Notes: generated by a model not told the origin, from the sequence alone. Positions 26,961 to 35,997 are shown, numbered from the stretch's first letter. The stretch is DNA of 64,000 bases from Paenibacillus sp. 1781tsa1 (GCF_024159265.1 NZ_JAMYWY010000001.1:5518001-5582000); one strand, 5' to 3'. Numbers and translations: made by a program.

Positions 26961-28348
26961 GAGAAAACAAACCCTTCCATCTGTTCACGAATTTCGGCGG
27001 ATATAAGCCAATCTCCAATTGCATCGGAGTAACCCAGTCCTTCTTCTGTCAGACGTAATACGCGTTCGCCTTCCTCCAGTTCAACCTGTCCCATATCTTC
27101 CGTAAACAACTCGCTAAGCCAAGGATAATCGGACATCACATCGGTACCGAAGCGCTGTTGGTAGTCAGACAACGTCAATCCCTCCCGATGCAGCAAGGCT
27201 TTCAGTATAAAGCGACGTCTCTGTTCCTCACGGCTTAACACGATACCATAATCGGCCACATCGTAGCGCTTAGTCGACACATAATCGGCAATGATACTCT
27301 GTGTGGCCTTGTAACTCACGCCGTACTTGGATGCATAGTGTACTTCACTCGTATAAGAGCGTGCGCCGCATCCCAGACCAACCATCCCCTCCTCCTGACA
27401 GCTATAAGGCAGAAGCACTTTGGAGGACGACTGTTCCTTGGCAAATCTGCGCATTGAATATTGCACATAACCTTTGCTTTTCAATATCTCACGTGCAGCT
27501 ATATACAGCTCCATCCGAATATCAGGTCCCTGACGGCGGATATCATCAGGCTTCACGATTGTATTTTCCCGTGTATACAAGGGATAGATAAAGATTTCGC
27601 CCGGTTCGTAGGCCAGCACTCTTTCCAATGAATAGATCCACGATTCCACCGTCTGTCCTGGCAGACCATAGATCAGATCCAGATTTAACAATGGGAAATC
27701 ATACCGAGTAAGCTTCTCAAGCGCTCGTTCGACCTCCTGCGGTTTTTGTGGACGATAGATGGCAGATGCTTCAGCTTCAATGAAACTCTGGATACCCATA
27801 CTAATACGATCCACACTTCGCTCTTTCATAATGGCCAGCTTGGCGTCCGTAACGGTATCCGGCGACGTTTCCACCGAAATCGATGCTTGCATAGGGTCCA
27901 GCCCCATCACATGTTCAGCAATATCAAAAAGACGATTCAACTGAACCTCATTTAATAATGTAGGCGTTCCTCCACCAATCGCGAACCGGGAATACGGTCT
28001 TCGAGATGTAATGGGTGCCCACTGCTTCGCCTGACGTTCCAGCGCATCTACATAACGTTCATGCGTATCATCCCGTCGATCCGGCAGGGTGAACAGATTA
28101 CAGAATCCGCAACGAGCAGCGCAAAAGGGAATGTGCATATATAAAAAATACGTATCGGTATTTTCTCGTTCCCACATTGGCCCCAGCGGCAGTGGTGGGT
28201 CAAGCTCACGATATGCGGTCTTGTGCGGGTATGAGTACAGATACGAACGATAAGGAAATGCGAGTACTTCACGCAGACCTGTAATTGTTGTATTGGATCC
28301 GGACTGATCGGAAAGGCCTGTTGTCATGGGTTGTGAATGATTGTCCAT
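26957..28348 (-). CDS. STM4012-family radical SAM protein, HemN-like
   Basis: A 463-residue radical SAM enzyme of the HemN/HemW fold. The cluster motif CAARCGFC (CxxxCxxC) follows YMHIPF at about residue 70; GGGTPTLL and the HemW-like YGLPGQT are present, and the C-terminal winged-helix-like part is retained. I chose ATG 28348 (MDNHSQPM) with AGGAGGAG upstream; the ATGs 12 codons earlier have none. The gap to the previous gene is about 64 bp. Because heme synthesis genes are absent here and the operon matches the STM4011-4015 set, it is unlikely to be a coproporphyrinogen oxidase. Confidence 0.87.
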   Translation of the reverse strand: MDNHSQPMTTGLSDQSGSNTTITGLREVLAFPYRSYLYSYPHKTAYRELDPPLPLGPMWERENTDTYFLYMHIPFCAARCGFCNLFTLPDRRDDTHERYVDALERQAKQWAPITSRRPYSRFAIGGGTPTLLNEVQLNRLFDIAEHVMGLDPMQASISVETSPDTVTDAKLAIMKERSVDRISMGIQSFIEAEASAIYRPQKPQEVERALEKLTRYDFPLLNLDLIYGLPGQTVESWIYSLERVLAYEPGEIFIYPLYTRENTIVKPDDIRRQGPDIRMELYIAAREILKSKGYVQYSMRRFAKEQSSSKVLLPYSCQEEGMVGLGCGARSYTSEVHYASKYGVSYKATQSIIADYVSTKRYDVADYGIVLSREEQRRRFILKALLHREGLTLSDYQQRFGTDVMSDYPWLSELFTEDMGQVELEEGERVLRLTEEGLGYSDAIGDWLISAEIREQMEGFVFS

Positions 28349-28412
28349 CGGTCTCCTCCTGTCTCCGGTTGTTATCATCATCATAAGATTAATACGTTAA
28401 GAGCAATACGTT

Positions 28413-29198
28413 CTATACTAAAAATTCACGGTATGGCACCGTCCAGACGACATCATGTGCAAGCCGGTGTCCTTGATAACCGTCTTCACCGTAAGCTGTA
28501 CCATGATCGGAAAAAGCTAAACAAAAGGCAGGCCGGGAACGTTGCCTCATCGCCTCAAACAATGGCCCAAGAGCTTCATCTACGTAACGAAGTGCAGCTC
28601 GCTGGGTCTCCACCGAGTCCTCCTTGGCTCCTTCTACAAAGTACTTATTGGGACCATGAATAGCAGACACGTTCAAAAACATAAATATCTTTTCATCCGG
28701 CGGTATCTGTTCCAACAGCTTTAATGCATGCTGCACCTGATGTTCTGTCGATTTGGGGTTGGTTACCCCAAAGTTCATTCGCCAGTAGCTCTGCTGGAAA
28801 TAGCCGGGCAATACTTTCGCAAGCGGGTTTTTTTTTGTAAAAAAAATGACGCCACCAATACAGATGGTACGGTAACCTTCAGCTGCGAACCCGGATACGA
28901 TATCCGGTGTATCAAACAGCCAGGTATGCGGATGTGTCTTGAGTCCGGTATTCCGGGAATGGAATAATCTTACATGAGATGCCTTATCCGTATTGGCAGG
29001 TGTCGGCATAAAACCACCAAAAAAAGCATGGTGCGCCGCATATGTAAAACTGCCCGGGGTATGACGCTTCTCCCACGGACCCGAACCACATAGATTAGGA
29101 CAATTCTCCTCTTCCAGCTTGGCTACGTCATATCGTAACGTATCCAGTGTAATCATTAACAGATCATGGGAGCCCACAATGGTGTTCATATCAGGCAT
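28413..29198 (-). CDS. STM4013-family hydrolase, alkaline phosphatase superfamily
   Basis: A 261-residue metal-dependent hydrolase of the sulfatase/alkaline phosphatase fold. Metal ligands are visible: the first Asp in MITLDTLRYD, a Thr candidate nucleophile in PGSFTYAAHHAFFGG, and FSDHGTAYGEDG with GHRLAHD near the C-terminus. The starting ATG 29198 (MPDMNTIVGSHDLL) has AAAGGAG upstream and overlaps the end of the ATP-grasp gene by 8 bases, implying translational coupling. There is no signal peptide, so it acts in the cytoplasm, unusual for sulfatases. What it hydrolyses is unknown. Confidence 0.85.
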   Translation of the reverse strand: MPDMNTIVGSHDLLMITLDTLRYDVAKLEEENCPNLCGSGPWEKRHTPGSFTYAAHHAFFGGFMPTPANTDKASHVRLFHSRNTGLKTHPHTWLFDTPDIVSGFAAEGYRTICIGGVIFFTKKNPLAKVLPGYFQQSYWRMNFGVTNPKSTEHQVQHALKLLEQIPPDEKIFMFLNVSAIHGPNKYFVEGAKEDSVETQRAALRYVDEALGPLFEAMRQRSRPAFCLAFSDHGTAYGEDGYQGHRLAHDVVWTVPYREFLV

Positions 29199-30456
29199 GT
29201 TGAATAGGCTCCTTTCGTAAAAGTTCCATTTCCCACTCATAGGTTCCTAGGCCATGATGCATAACCCTGTATAACAGATCTCCAAACGGATTCACATCCA
29301 GTACATAGGCACGCGGATTCGAATCACTTGTAAGCATCACATCAATCCCGGCTGACCACGAGTTGGGAAAAGCAGACATGGCTGCCTGCGCTGCCGTCCG
29401 AACCAGCGACATCCGCTGTTCATCCAGACCAGCTTCAGCAGGCAACATACGTTCATTGCGCAGATGCAGATTGGTTATAGGGGTACGACTTAGTCGCATA
29501 ATCGCATGGCCTGCCTGTCCACCCGCAACCAGTTGGCGAATATCATAGGCCCGCTGATCAAACGTGGCTTTGGGCATCCACCGTTCAATCTGTGCACCTT
29601 CTGCACATAACCAGTTCATCAACGCAGCAACCTCGTCACTACGGGTATACTTGCGTAAACGTCCTTCATTATAGAAAATCATCTTCCCCTGCGCCTGTTC
29701 CATTCCCATCGTCGTTACGGCGATTTCGTCACCTGTACGTGGGTTAATCTGATATGCGACAACGCCTGAGGCTCCGGAGCCGCACGCAAGCTTCACAAAT
29801 ACACGGTTCATACCCGCAGATTGCATCGCTGTACGCAAGTCAGTGTACCTTCGGATCGGCTGTGAAGACTGGAGCGTAGGAGGTACATGCACCCCATGAG
29901 AAGATAGATGCTGCTGACATGTTCTCTTGTCAAACATCAATTGAATGTCAGCAGGATCATTCATGAATCGAACTTCAGGCCATATTTCCCGAGTCTCACG
30001 GCCGATTCGATCTAGACATGCTTTCCAGCCGCGGAACCACTGAGCAGGGGCATAGATTCTTCCCCACTCCTGTTCCAGCGCAAGTACCTGCTCCGCTGAG
30101 AATGCCTCTGCTCCCATTTCATCTGTTAAGCATGACGTATCGTTCATAACTCCAAGGAATAACAATTCACGCTCTACTTCCCAATCCTCACCAGGAGCAT
30201 CAATCCGAACGAGGGGCACAGGCAGATTGGAATCTACTATATCAACGATCGTTCGCCCCTGTCTCCAGTTCTGGAGCAATTGGGCATAAGGCAATACAAC
30301 GGCAGGTTTCATCCCTAATCTATGCCTGGCCTCTTGCATCCCTTGCGTTCGCCGATTATGGGGATTTCCGATCAATAATAATGGCTGCTCCAGATCCAGA
30401 TCAGGGACATCATCTGATTGATGCAGACTTTCAACTATTTTCGTAAAACCTGACAT
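29191..30456 (-). CDS. STM4014-family protein, ATP-grasp-like
   Basis: A 421-residue cytoplasmic protein. The middle resembles an ATP-grasp ligase: RVFVKLACGSGASGVVAYQ supplies the nucleotide-binding Lys and glycine loop, IERWMPKATFDQRAYDIRQLV the acidic and Arg residues, and YVLDVNPFGDLL a metal-binding Asp/Asn near the C-terminus. This matches the RimK-like fold, which links a carboxylate to an amine. It starts 3 bases after the stop of the first operon gene and overlaps the hydrolase gene. Family name is by resemblance of order and sequence; catalysis is inferred. Confidence 0.83.
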   Translation of the reverse strand: MSGFTKIVESLHQSDDVPDLDLEQPLLLIGNPHNRRTQGMQEARHRLGMKPAVVLPYAQLLQNWRQGRTIVDIVDSNLPVPLVRIDAPGEDWEVERELLFLGVMNDTSCLTDEMGAEAFSAEQVLALEQEWGRIYAPAQWFRGWKACLDRIGRETREIWPEVRFMNDPADIQLMFDKRTCQQHLSSHGVHVPPTLQSSQPIRRYTDLRTAMQSAGMNRVFVKLACGSGASGVVAYQINPRTGDEIAVTTMGMEQAQGKMIFYNEGRLRKYTRSDEVAALMNWLCAEGAQIERWMPKATFDQRAYDIRQLVAGGQAGHAIMRLSRTPITNLHLRNERMLPAEAGLDEQRMSLVRTAAQAAMSAFPNSWSAGIDVMLTSDSNPRAYVLDVNPFGDLLYRVMHHGLGTYEWEMELLRKEPIQHA

Positions 30457-30459
30457 CCT

Positions 30460-31302
30460 CTACTCCGTTAACGACGGGTAACGCCAGTCATCCTCATCAC
30501 TTTGTTGCTGGTCGCTAACATCTACGGATATATCCGATTGGTTCCAGCGACGGATCATTTCATCGGTCATGTAATGGTAACTTAGATCGAGATGTTTCAG
30601 CTGCTTGATCTTGTCACTGGCAAGTAAGGCCTCTGCCCCTTCATCGGACAACGTTCCTTGCGATAGATCCAGTACTTCAAGTTGATCCAGAATAGGTGCT
30701 TCCGCTGCTGCTTTCGCAATCTCATCCTGAATTTCACTGTCTTTCAGCCCCAAGTAAATCAGCTTTGGAAATAATCCTTTTTCTAACAAAGGCAGTACAT
30801 CTTCAAGTGATCCATCGAAGCCATAATTATCGACGCCCAGATATAATTCCAGTTTACGCAATTCAGGCAATTTGGCATGGGTGATCGAAGATAACACTTC
30901 TTTTGGGAGACCGCCACAGATAATAATCAATTCTTCAAGCTTGGCATGCTGGAGCGGTTCCAGACTAAGGCCGCTACTGCCTTTGATCGAGAATGATGTT
31001 AATTCTGGAAAGGCACCCAATAAGGGAGTAAGATTCGTCTGAATAATCCACGACACTTCACATTCTTCGAATCCCATATCCCCGATGAACAGTTTCTTCA
31101 ATGACGGAAAGCTTGAAGCCGACTCGATGAGTGTGCTCATGAACTCTTGAGGTGAGCTCTCATAAGCCTGTCCCCAATCTCCGATGACCAGACTTTCCAG
31201 TGAGCCGGCCTCAGGTTTAGCGGCCAAATCCTTAATTAATTTTTCCATACGAATGCCGTCCTCATAATCATCGTAGGATACAACAAGCTTCACTTCTTGC
31301 AT
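30460..31302 (-). CDS. STM4015-family protein, leucine-rich-repeat-like
   Basis: A 280-residue protein that opens the operon. ATG 31302 (MQEVKLVVSYDDYEDG) is preceded by CGGAGGG; the open frame upstream is not protein-like. Repeated segments of about 24-30 residues with Leu-x-x-Leu patterns (LKKLFIGDMGF, LTSFSIKGSSGL, LEELIIICGGL, LRKLELYLGV, LIYLGLKDSEI, LEVLDLSQGTL, LKHLDLSYHYM) give a leucine-rich repeat solenoid. The tail is acidic (SDQQQSDEDDWRYPSLTE). It is either a scaffold or the substrate of the modifying enzymes encoded downstream. Confidence 0.85.
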   Translation of the reverse strand: MQEVKLVVSYDDYEDGIRMEKLIKDLAAKPEAGSLESLVIGDWGQAYESSPQEFMSTLIESASSFPSLKKLFIGDMGFEECEVSWIIQTNLTPLLGAFPELTSFSIKGSSGLSLEPLQHAKLEELIIICGGLPKEVLSSITHAKLPELRKLELYLGVDNYGFDGSLEDVLPLLEKGLFPKLIYLGLKDSEIQDEIAKAAAEAPILDQLEVLDLSQGTLSDEGAEALLASDKIKQLKHLDLSYHYMTDEMIRRWNQSDISVDVSDQQQSDEDDWRYPSLTE

Positions 31303-31541
31303 GGGCAATTCCCTCCGTTTTAGGTTCATATATGATTCGTTATTTTGAATGTTAACCCATACCACACACAGCTTGCAACTTCTTCCAACTCCAGTCCCAA
31401 TGGGATTCCCAATCATGCAACGTGAAGCATTTCTTATGTAGGTACAGGAACATACGTTCTGTAATAAAGTCTCGGAAATAGCCCCCATCATTAGGTATAT
31501 CGAAGGAGCTTACCTAACCCCATTTGACAACTTCAATTCAT
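31303..31541. other. upstream region of the STM4015 operon
   Basis: The 353-bp gap from 31303 to 31655 holds the operon's promoter region and, from 31545, the rdgB terminator. A minus-strand TTGCAA/TAACAT pair with an 18-bp spacer lies about 60-90 bases before the first gene but is a poor match. Nothing else is recognised. Confidence 0.3.
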
Positions 31542-31544
31542 ACA

Positions 31545-31608
31545 AAAAAAGCGTTAATGGCTAGGGAATCATTCCATCGGAATGCTCCAGTCCTTCCATT
31601 AACGCTTT
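31545..31608 (-). terminator. terminator of the rph-rdgB operon
   Basis: GCGTTAATGG and CCATTAACGC form a perfect 10-bp outer stem with a nested CATTCC/GGAATG hairpin; seven Ts follow on the minus strand. Confidence 0.87.
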
Positions 31609-31655
31609 GATTGTTCACATATCATTAAAATAAAGCAAGATGTTTCCGCTTAGTC

Positions 31656-32279
31656 TCAGCCTTCAAGTCTGGATACGAGCGCTCTCAACGCATGACCACG
31701 ATGGCTAATCGCCTGTTTTTGCTCGAGCGTAAGCTCTGCCATCGTCATCTCGTATTCAGGTACATAGAAGAGTGGGTCATATCCAAAACCACCAGCACCT
31801 GCAGCTTGAGCCGTAATCCAGCCTTCCGCAGTGCCTTCTGCTTCATACTTGTCTCCGGTTGTCGGATCGTACAGTACCAACGCACAGACGAATCGAGCGG
31901 GACTGAGGAGCGGCTGCTCCGTGTCCTCACCGGATTTCAACGATTCCAGCGTCTCCAGCAACTTCGCATTATTCTGTGCATCCGTTGCTCCTTCGCCTGC
32001 ATATCTCGCTGAATATACTCCCGGCTCGCCGTCCAACAGATCTACGCAAAGTCCTGAATCGTCTGCCAGAACGGGCAAACCAAGCGCATCACCAACCGCT
32101 TTGGCTTTCTTCCAGGCATTCTCCGCAAACGTTACACCGTCTTCCACCACATCCGGCAACTCCGGATAGTCAAACATGCTCTTAACCTCTTTGCCAAGCG
32201 GTGCGAAAGCATGAGCGAATTCACGGACTTTACCCGCATTGCGGGTTGCAACAATGAGGATTGGGCTGTCCAAACTCAT
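31656..32279 (-). CDS. rdgB: XTP/dITP diphosphatase (RdgB/HAM1 family)
   Basis: This 207-residue enzyme removes non-canonical purine nucleotides (ITP, XTP) by hydrolysis to the monophosphate. Family motifs are ILIVATRNAGKVREF at the N-terminus, ENAWKKAKA, LADDSGLCVDLLDGEPGVYSARYAGEGATD (with the metal-binding Asp pair) and GFGYDPLF and SHRGHAL at the C-terminus. The ATG lies one base after the rph stop, so the two are co-transcribed, as rph-ysnA are in Bacillus. A strong terminator follows. Confidence 0.95.
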   Translation of the reverse strand: MSLDSPILIVATRNAGKVREFAHAFAPLGKEVKSMFDYPELPDVVEDGVTFAENAWKKAKAVGDALGLPVLADDSGLCVDLLDGEPGVYSARYAGEGATDAQNNAKLLETLESLKSGEDTEQPLLSPARFVCALVLYDPTTGDKYEAEGTAEGWITAQAAGAGGFGYDPLFYVPEYEMTMAELTLEQKQAISHRGHALRALVSRLEG

Positions 32280-32280
32280 C

Positions 32281-33036
32281 TTAAGCTTCCCCTAATCCAC
32301 GTGCGCCAATCTTGAGCGCAATCGGTCCAAGCACTTCTTTTTGACGCTCGATCATTTCCAGAATTCCCTGCTCGCCCAGTTCCAACATCGCGTTCAGCTC
32401 ACGGCGATCAAATGGTGCTTCCTCGCCTGTTCCCTGAAGCTCGACGTATTTACCGCCGCCTGTCATCACCAGGTTCATATCCACCTTGGCTTTGGAATCT
32501 TCATCATAGTTCAGATCCAGTACAGGCTGTTCACCCACAACACCCACACTTACTGCGGCAATGAAATCCGTAATCGGGAATACTTGCAGTTTGTGCTGTT
32601 GGGAAATTTTGTTCACAGCAAGCGCCAGCGCTACAAACGCACCGGTAATGGACGTTGTGCGTGTGCCTCCGTCAGCTTGAATAACATCACAGTCCAGCGT
32701 AATCGTACGCTCACCAAGCGCCTGCAAATTGACCACCGAGCGAAGAGCCCGACCAATCAGACGCTGGATTTCCATGGTGCGTCCAGTTAATTTCCCGCGA
32801 TTGGCTTCACGTTGGTTCCGCGTATGTGTTGCACGTGGCAGCATGGAATATTCAGCCGTTACCCAGCCTTTCCCTTGCCCTTTCATAAAGGGAGGAACAC
32901 GTTCCTCCACTGTAGCTGTACAGATCACCTTTGTATCTCCAACTTCAATCAGTACAGAGCCCTCGGCGTATTTATTCGTGTTCACTGTTAAATTCAGCGG
33001 GCGCAGCTGTTCGCTGTTTCGTCCGTTTGATCTCAT
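32281..33036 (-). CDS. rph: ribonuclease PH
   Basis: This 251-residue phosphorolytic 3'-5' exoribonuclease trims tRNA 3' ends. The family start RSNGRNSEQLRPLNL, the substrate-binding Arg in LPRATHTRNQREANRGKLTGRTMEIQRLIGRALR and the catalytic DCDVIQADGGTRTTSITG are present. It is the first gene of the rph-rdgB pair and follows gerM with a 300-bp gap that holds a dispersed repeat. In Bacillus the order gerM-rph-ysnA is the same. Confidence 0.96.
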   Translation of the reverse strand: MRSNGRNSEQLRPLNLTVNTNKYAEGSVLIEVGDTKVICTATVEERVPPFMKGQGKGWVTAEYSMLPRATHTRNQREANRGKLTGRTMEIQRLIGRALRSVVNLQALGERTITLDCDVIQADGGTRTTSITGAFVALALAVNKISQQHKLQVFPITDFIAAVSVGVVGEQPVLDLNYDEDSKAKVDMNLVMTGGGKYVELQGTGEEAPFDRRELNAMLELGEQGILEMIERQKEVLGPIALKIGARGLGEA

Positions 33037-33097
33037 ATTTTCTGCCTCCTACGACTTAAGCATCCTGTAATGTTGAACTTATTCACACTTTTAGAGA

Positions 33098-33266
33098 TTG
33101 TTCAAAAAGCTCGCTTTTGATTACGAAAAATGCCTTAAGGCATCATCAGCATCGAATATGGAATTCAGCCGAAATGTCCGTTGCTCACGTAGTTTGCCTA
33201 CGCTCCGCTACTCCATTTCGGCTTCATCCCATCTTCTCGGTACTGAAAACCGATCTTTTTGAACAC
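33098..33266. repeat. dispersed hairpin repeat with TTGTTCAAAAAG/CTTTTTGAACA ends
   Basis: The ends are inverse copies: TTGTTCAAAAAG at 33098-33109 and CTTTTTGAACA at about 33255-33265. Inside, GCCGAAATG and CATTTCGGC form a second inverted pair, and CGTAG/CTACG a third, nested, so the whole folds into a long cruciform-like hairpin. It has no open frame of note. A short derivative lies at 20451-20498 and one end at 39599-39614. I recall similar sequences in Paenibacillus intergenic regions. It separates gerM from rph and may form RNA structure in that transcript. Confidence 0.75.
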
Positions 33267-33336
33267 GTATTTTTACGAATCCCTTATATTTTACCAAAGA
33301 GTTCGGTTAAAAGCATCCTTAAGCATTCCTTGCTCA

Positions 33337-34392
33337 TTAAATCGGAATTTCGTTGATATATTCAGGCTTGGAAACCGGCGCACTGTAATCCCGGTTATCA
33401 TCGCCCATGACCGTTTTTTGGCCATTCCATTCGATCTGCACTTTGGCATCCTTGCTGGCTGTATTCTCCGCAGTCGTTAATACGACAGACTGTAACAGCT
33501 CGCTTGGCACGATATCCCCTTCGGCAAACATGTCATCTTTCAAGGCAACCGTGACCGTGCCATCCTCTGCCGTTTTGACCGATTGCAGCTCTGTTCCGCC
33601 TGTCATGACTTCTTCCAGTTCGCCGCCTTTGTCAGGTCCCTTGATCAGCTCATTCAATGCTGCCTGCACCCGATCTTCGCCAGGGGTAACGAGACGTGTA
33701 ACTGGAACATAATATTGGATGCCTGCTGGTGAAGCTGCTGAGAAATAGACCGTGACCGGACTGCTGTTTGCCACCAATGTATCACCCAGATCCAGATTGA
33801 TTCCCACAGCCCGGTTCAGCGGTTCAGGCAACGGCGTGCTGTTTACCGGCATTTGTGTTAACTTTTTGCCATCCACCCAGATCTGCACATTCTCCACATC
33901 AGGTGTTCCCGTCAATGTCCACGTGACAGCTTCTAGCATTTTCCGTTCTTCCTTCGCATCATACTTGGCAAAATTACCCGAGAACTCAACGACCGCCAGC
34001 TTGTCATCCGCGTGAATCGTTACATTCTGTACAACCGTCCCCTGCGGGAGAACGCCCTGGAATCCTTCTGGCAGCATACCCGCGTAGGCCCCGCCTGTGA
34101 CAAGTGTATCCAGTGCTGTCTTTGGACTGCTGGCATCTGTTCCAGAAGGAAGTGTCAGGGATACCGGAGCGAGCAGCCCCTGCTGGTCTTGAAGATATAC
34201 CGTTGTTAACGGGAGCGTTGCGAGTGCCCCATTCCCTTCGGCTGCCTGAATCATGGCTGCTTCCTGAATGGGCGGTGGTGGATCAACAGCTTCGGAAGAC
34301 TGTGCTCCAAACATGCCACAACCTGACAACACCATAGGAATGCTCAGCAGCGCAGCTGCCGATACCGTACGCAAAGATTGGATCTTTCTCAT
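33337..34392 (-). CDS. gerM: GerMN-domain spore germination lipoprotein
   Basis: A 351-residue lipoprotein with two GerMN domains; GerM in Bacillus is needed for sporulation septum-linked assembly and germination. Start ATG 34392 (MRKIQSLRTVSAAALL) has a GGGGGGAACG run upstream. The lipobox LSGC puts Cys at about 25. The two domains are at about 60-190 and 195-330, each with the TVYLQDQQG or VYFS start and a hydrophobic strand such as KLAVVEFSGNF or GTVTVALKDDMF. The position directly upstream of rph agrees with Bacillus. Function is inferred from the family. Confidence 0.9.
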   Translation of the reverse strand: MRKIQSLRTVSAAALLSIPMVLSGCGMFGAQSSEAVDPPPPIQEAAMIQAAEGNGALATLPLTTVYLQDQQGLLAPVSLTLPSGTDASSPKTALDTLVTGGAYAGMLPEGFQGVLPQGTVVQNVTIHADDKLAVVEFSGNFAKYDAKEERKMLEAVTWTLTGTPDVENVQIWVDGKKLTQMPVNSTPLPEPLNRAVGINLDLGDTLVANSSPVTVYFSAASPAGIQYYVPVTRLVTPGEDRVQAALNELIKGPDKGGELEEVMTGGTELQSVKTAEDGTVTVALKDDMFAEGDIVPSELLQSVVLTTAENTASKDAKVQIEWNGQKTVMGDDNRDYSAPVSKPEYINEIPI

Positions 34393-34579
34393 GATCACGT
34401 TCCCCCTCATCATTTTTACAGTTTGTACTACCATGTATACGAGCCTTTGTCCAAAAAATAACTAAAAGATAATCGCTTCGCTGAAAACTTATATATTATC
34501 TTTAAGAAACGTAAAACCGGTTAATACGTATTAGGAAGCAAGAGTAGGGACATTGCTAACTTCAGAGGAGGAATCGCCC

Positions 34580-35146
34580 ATGGAACATCCTGAGCAAGAA
34601 AAAATCCCTTACAGCCTGAATAGCCGCAAGGTCGCGGAGGCAACAAGGGAATGGCTGCATAAGCGGGGCGTCACGATCCCTGAGATCGCAGAACTGGTCA
34701 TGTTATTGCAAAAAAAATATTACCCAGGTCTTACGATGGAAGAATGTATCGAAAATGTGGAGATGGTTCTCCGCAAACGTGAGGTACAGAACGCTGTCCT
34801 GACCGGGATTCAGCTTGATATTCTGGCAGAACAGGGTCAGCTCATATCTCCTTTGCAGGAGATGATTGAGAACGATGAAGGACTATATGGTGTGGATGAG
34901 ATTTTGGCATTCTCCATCGTCAATGTATATGGCAGCATCGGATTTACGAATTATGGTTATGTGGACAAGCTGAAACCAGGGGTGCTCGAACGACTGAATG
35001 ACAAGAGCCTGGGCCCAGTCCACACCTTCTTCGATGATATTGTCGGTGCGATTGCATCGGCAGCGAGCAGTCGGATCGCCCATCGCAAACAATCCGAGCT
35101 TGAAGAAGCACTGGGAGAAAAACCGGTCAGCGATGACAAGGTCTAA
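34580..35146 (+). CDS. pgpA: phosphatidylglycerophosphatase A family protein (YutG-like)
   Basis: A 188-residue PgpA-type enzyme; in Bacillus YutG dephosphorylates phosphatidylglycerophosphate. ATG 34580 has AGAGGAGGAATCG upstream. The family core is visible as ECIENVEMVLRKREVQNAVLTG, DEGLYGVDEILAFSIVNVYGSIGFTNYGYVDKLKPG and HTFFDDIVGAIASAASSRIAH, the last with its metal-binding Asp pair. Unlike gamma-proteobacterial PgpA it has no clear membrane helices, as usual in Bacillota. It is divergent from gerM and ends in a terminator. Confidence 0.9.
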   Translation: MEHPEQEKIPYSLNSRKVAEATREWLHKRGVTIPEIAELVMLLQKKYYPGLTMEECIENVEMVLRKREVQNAVLTGIQLDILAEQGQLISPLQEMIENDEGLYGVDEILAFSIVNVYGSIGFTNYGYVDKLKPGVLERLNDKSLGPVHTFFDDIVGAIASAASSRIAHRKQSELEEALGEKPVSDDKV

Positions 35147-35243
35147 CACGTAACTCGTTTCATATCTGAAATCATGTGGAAGATTGGACATGTGTGTGGA
35201 TGCTTAGTGAAATAACTGTTTGAGGAAATAACTGTTCATGGAA

Positions 35244-35270
35244 AAAGCGGCCTGATGGCCGCTTTTTTTT
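35244..35270 (+). terminator. terminator after pgpA
   Basis: AAAGCGGCC and GGCCGCTTT pair around TGAT, followed by eight Ts. Confidence 0.92.
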
Positions 35271-35306
35271 CATGTGTACCATTATGATTGGATGATCCAC
35301 ATATTA

Positions 35307-35960
35307 TTATTTCAGATGTTTAGGTTGTACCGTTCCCGCCAGACCATAACCTTCAACCCACTTCTGCTCGGCTGCTGGCTCAGATGGTGTCCATTTCGGT
35401 CCAATCGTGATTTCCGGGCCTTTGCGCTCTCGCAACATGCCACGCAGCACGGTGATTCCGATTATGCTGAGTCCCGTAAATACATACATCATCCGCAAGA
35501 TGATATTACCAGCATCTGATCCTGTTACCATGCCGTGAACCAGCAGACCAATGAACACCGGATAGGACAGCATATGGAACAAGAACCACCATTTGCGGCC
35601 CAACTTGCTCCGCAGGTCACTGGATAACAGGACAATCACTAATCCGTAGAAGGATAACGTTCCCAGACCACTGCCAATCGGATGCACCGAGGCGGTAAAA
35701 GGAATCAGAAGTGCTCCCCAGGTAAATGGGCTGTAATGATCAATATATAACGTTAATGCGTGCACAAGTCCAAGTCCGAAGGCGAGCCAAGTCGTTCGGG
35801 TATGCCATTTGAACATGACTGCTTTTGGTTTGCCTTTGGCCATAGGCATCCCTTGCGCAATACCCAGAAACACACCGGCAAAGAGCAGCACATAAGCAGC
35901 AATCCCACTAATTCGAATGATATTCCACGTCGGCAGGTAATTTACAATCCATTGTGCCAT
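35307..35960 (-). CDS. ferric reductase-like transmembrane protein (heme b type)
   Basis: A 217-residue membrane protein with about six hydrophobic segments. Heme-ligand histidines are placed in WHTRTTWLAFGLGLVHALTL and FHMLSYPVFIGLLVHG, the pairs expected for ferric reductase-like/YedZ-MsrQ domains. Start ATG 35960 (MAQWIVNYLPTW) with GGGGGAG is preferred to ATG 35975. It lies 37 bp after apbE and forms an operon with it and a small secreted protein. Inference: membrane electron transfer toward a flavinylated extracytoplasmic partner. Confidence 0.8.
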   Translation of the reverse strand: MAQWIVNYLPTWNIIRISGIAAYVLLFAGVFLGIAQGMPMAKGKPKAVMFKWHTRTTWLAFGLGLVHALTLYIDHYSPFTWGALLIPFTASVHPIGSGLGTLSFYGLVIVLLSSDLRSKLGRKWWFLFHMLSYPVFIGLLVHGMVTGSDAGNIILRMMYVFTGLSIIGITVLRGMLRERKGPEITIGPKWTPSEPAAEQKWVEGYGLAGTVQPKHLK

Positions 35961-35997
35961 AACCGGCTCCCCCATATCTGTTAGACTTGTCCCCCGT

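Noticed and set aside
26957..28348. Annotation of the HemN-like gene as coproporphyrinogen III oxidase
   Set aside because: Its operon matches the STM4011-4015 set and no heme pathway gene is nearby.
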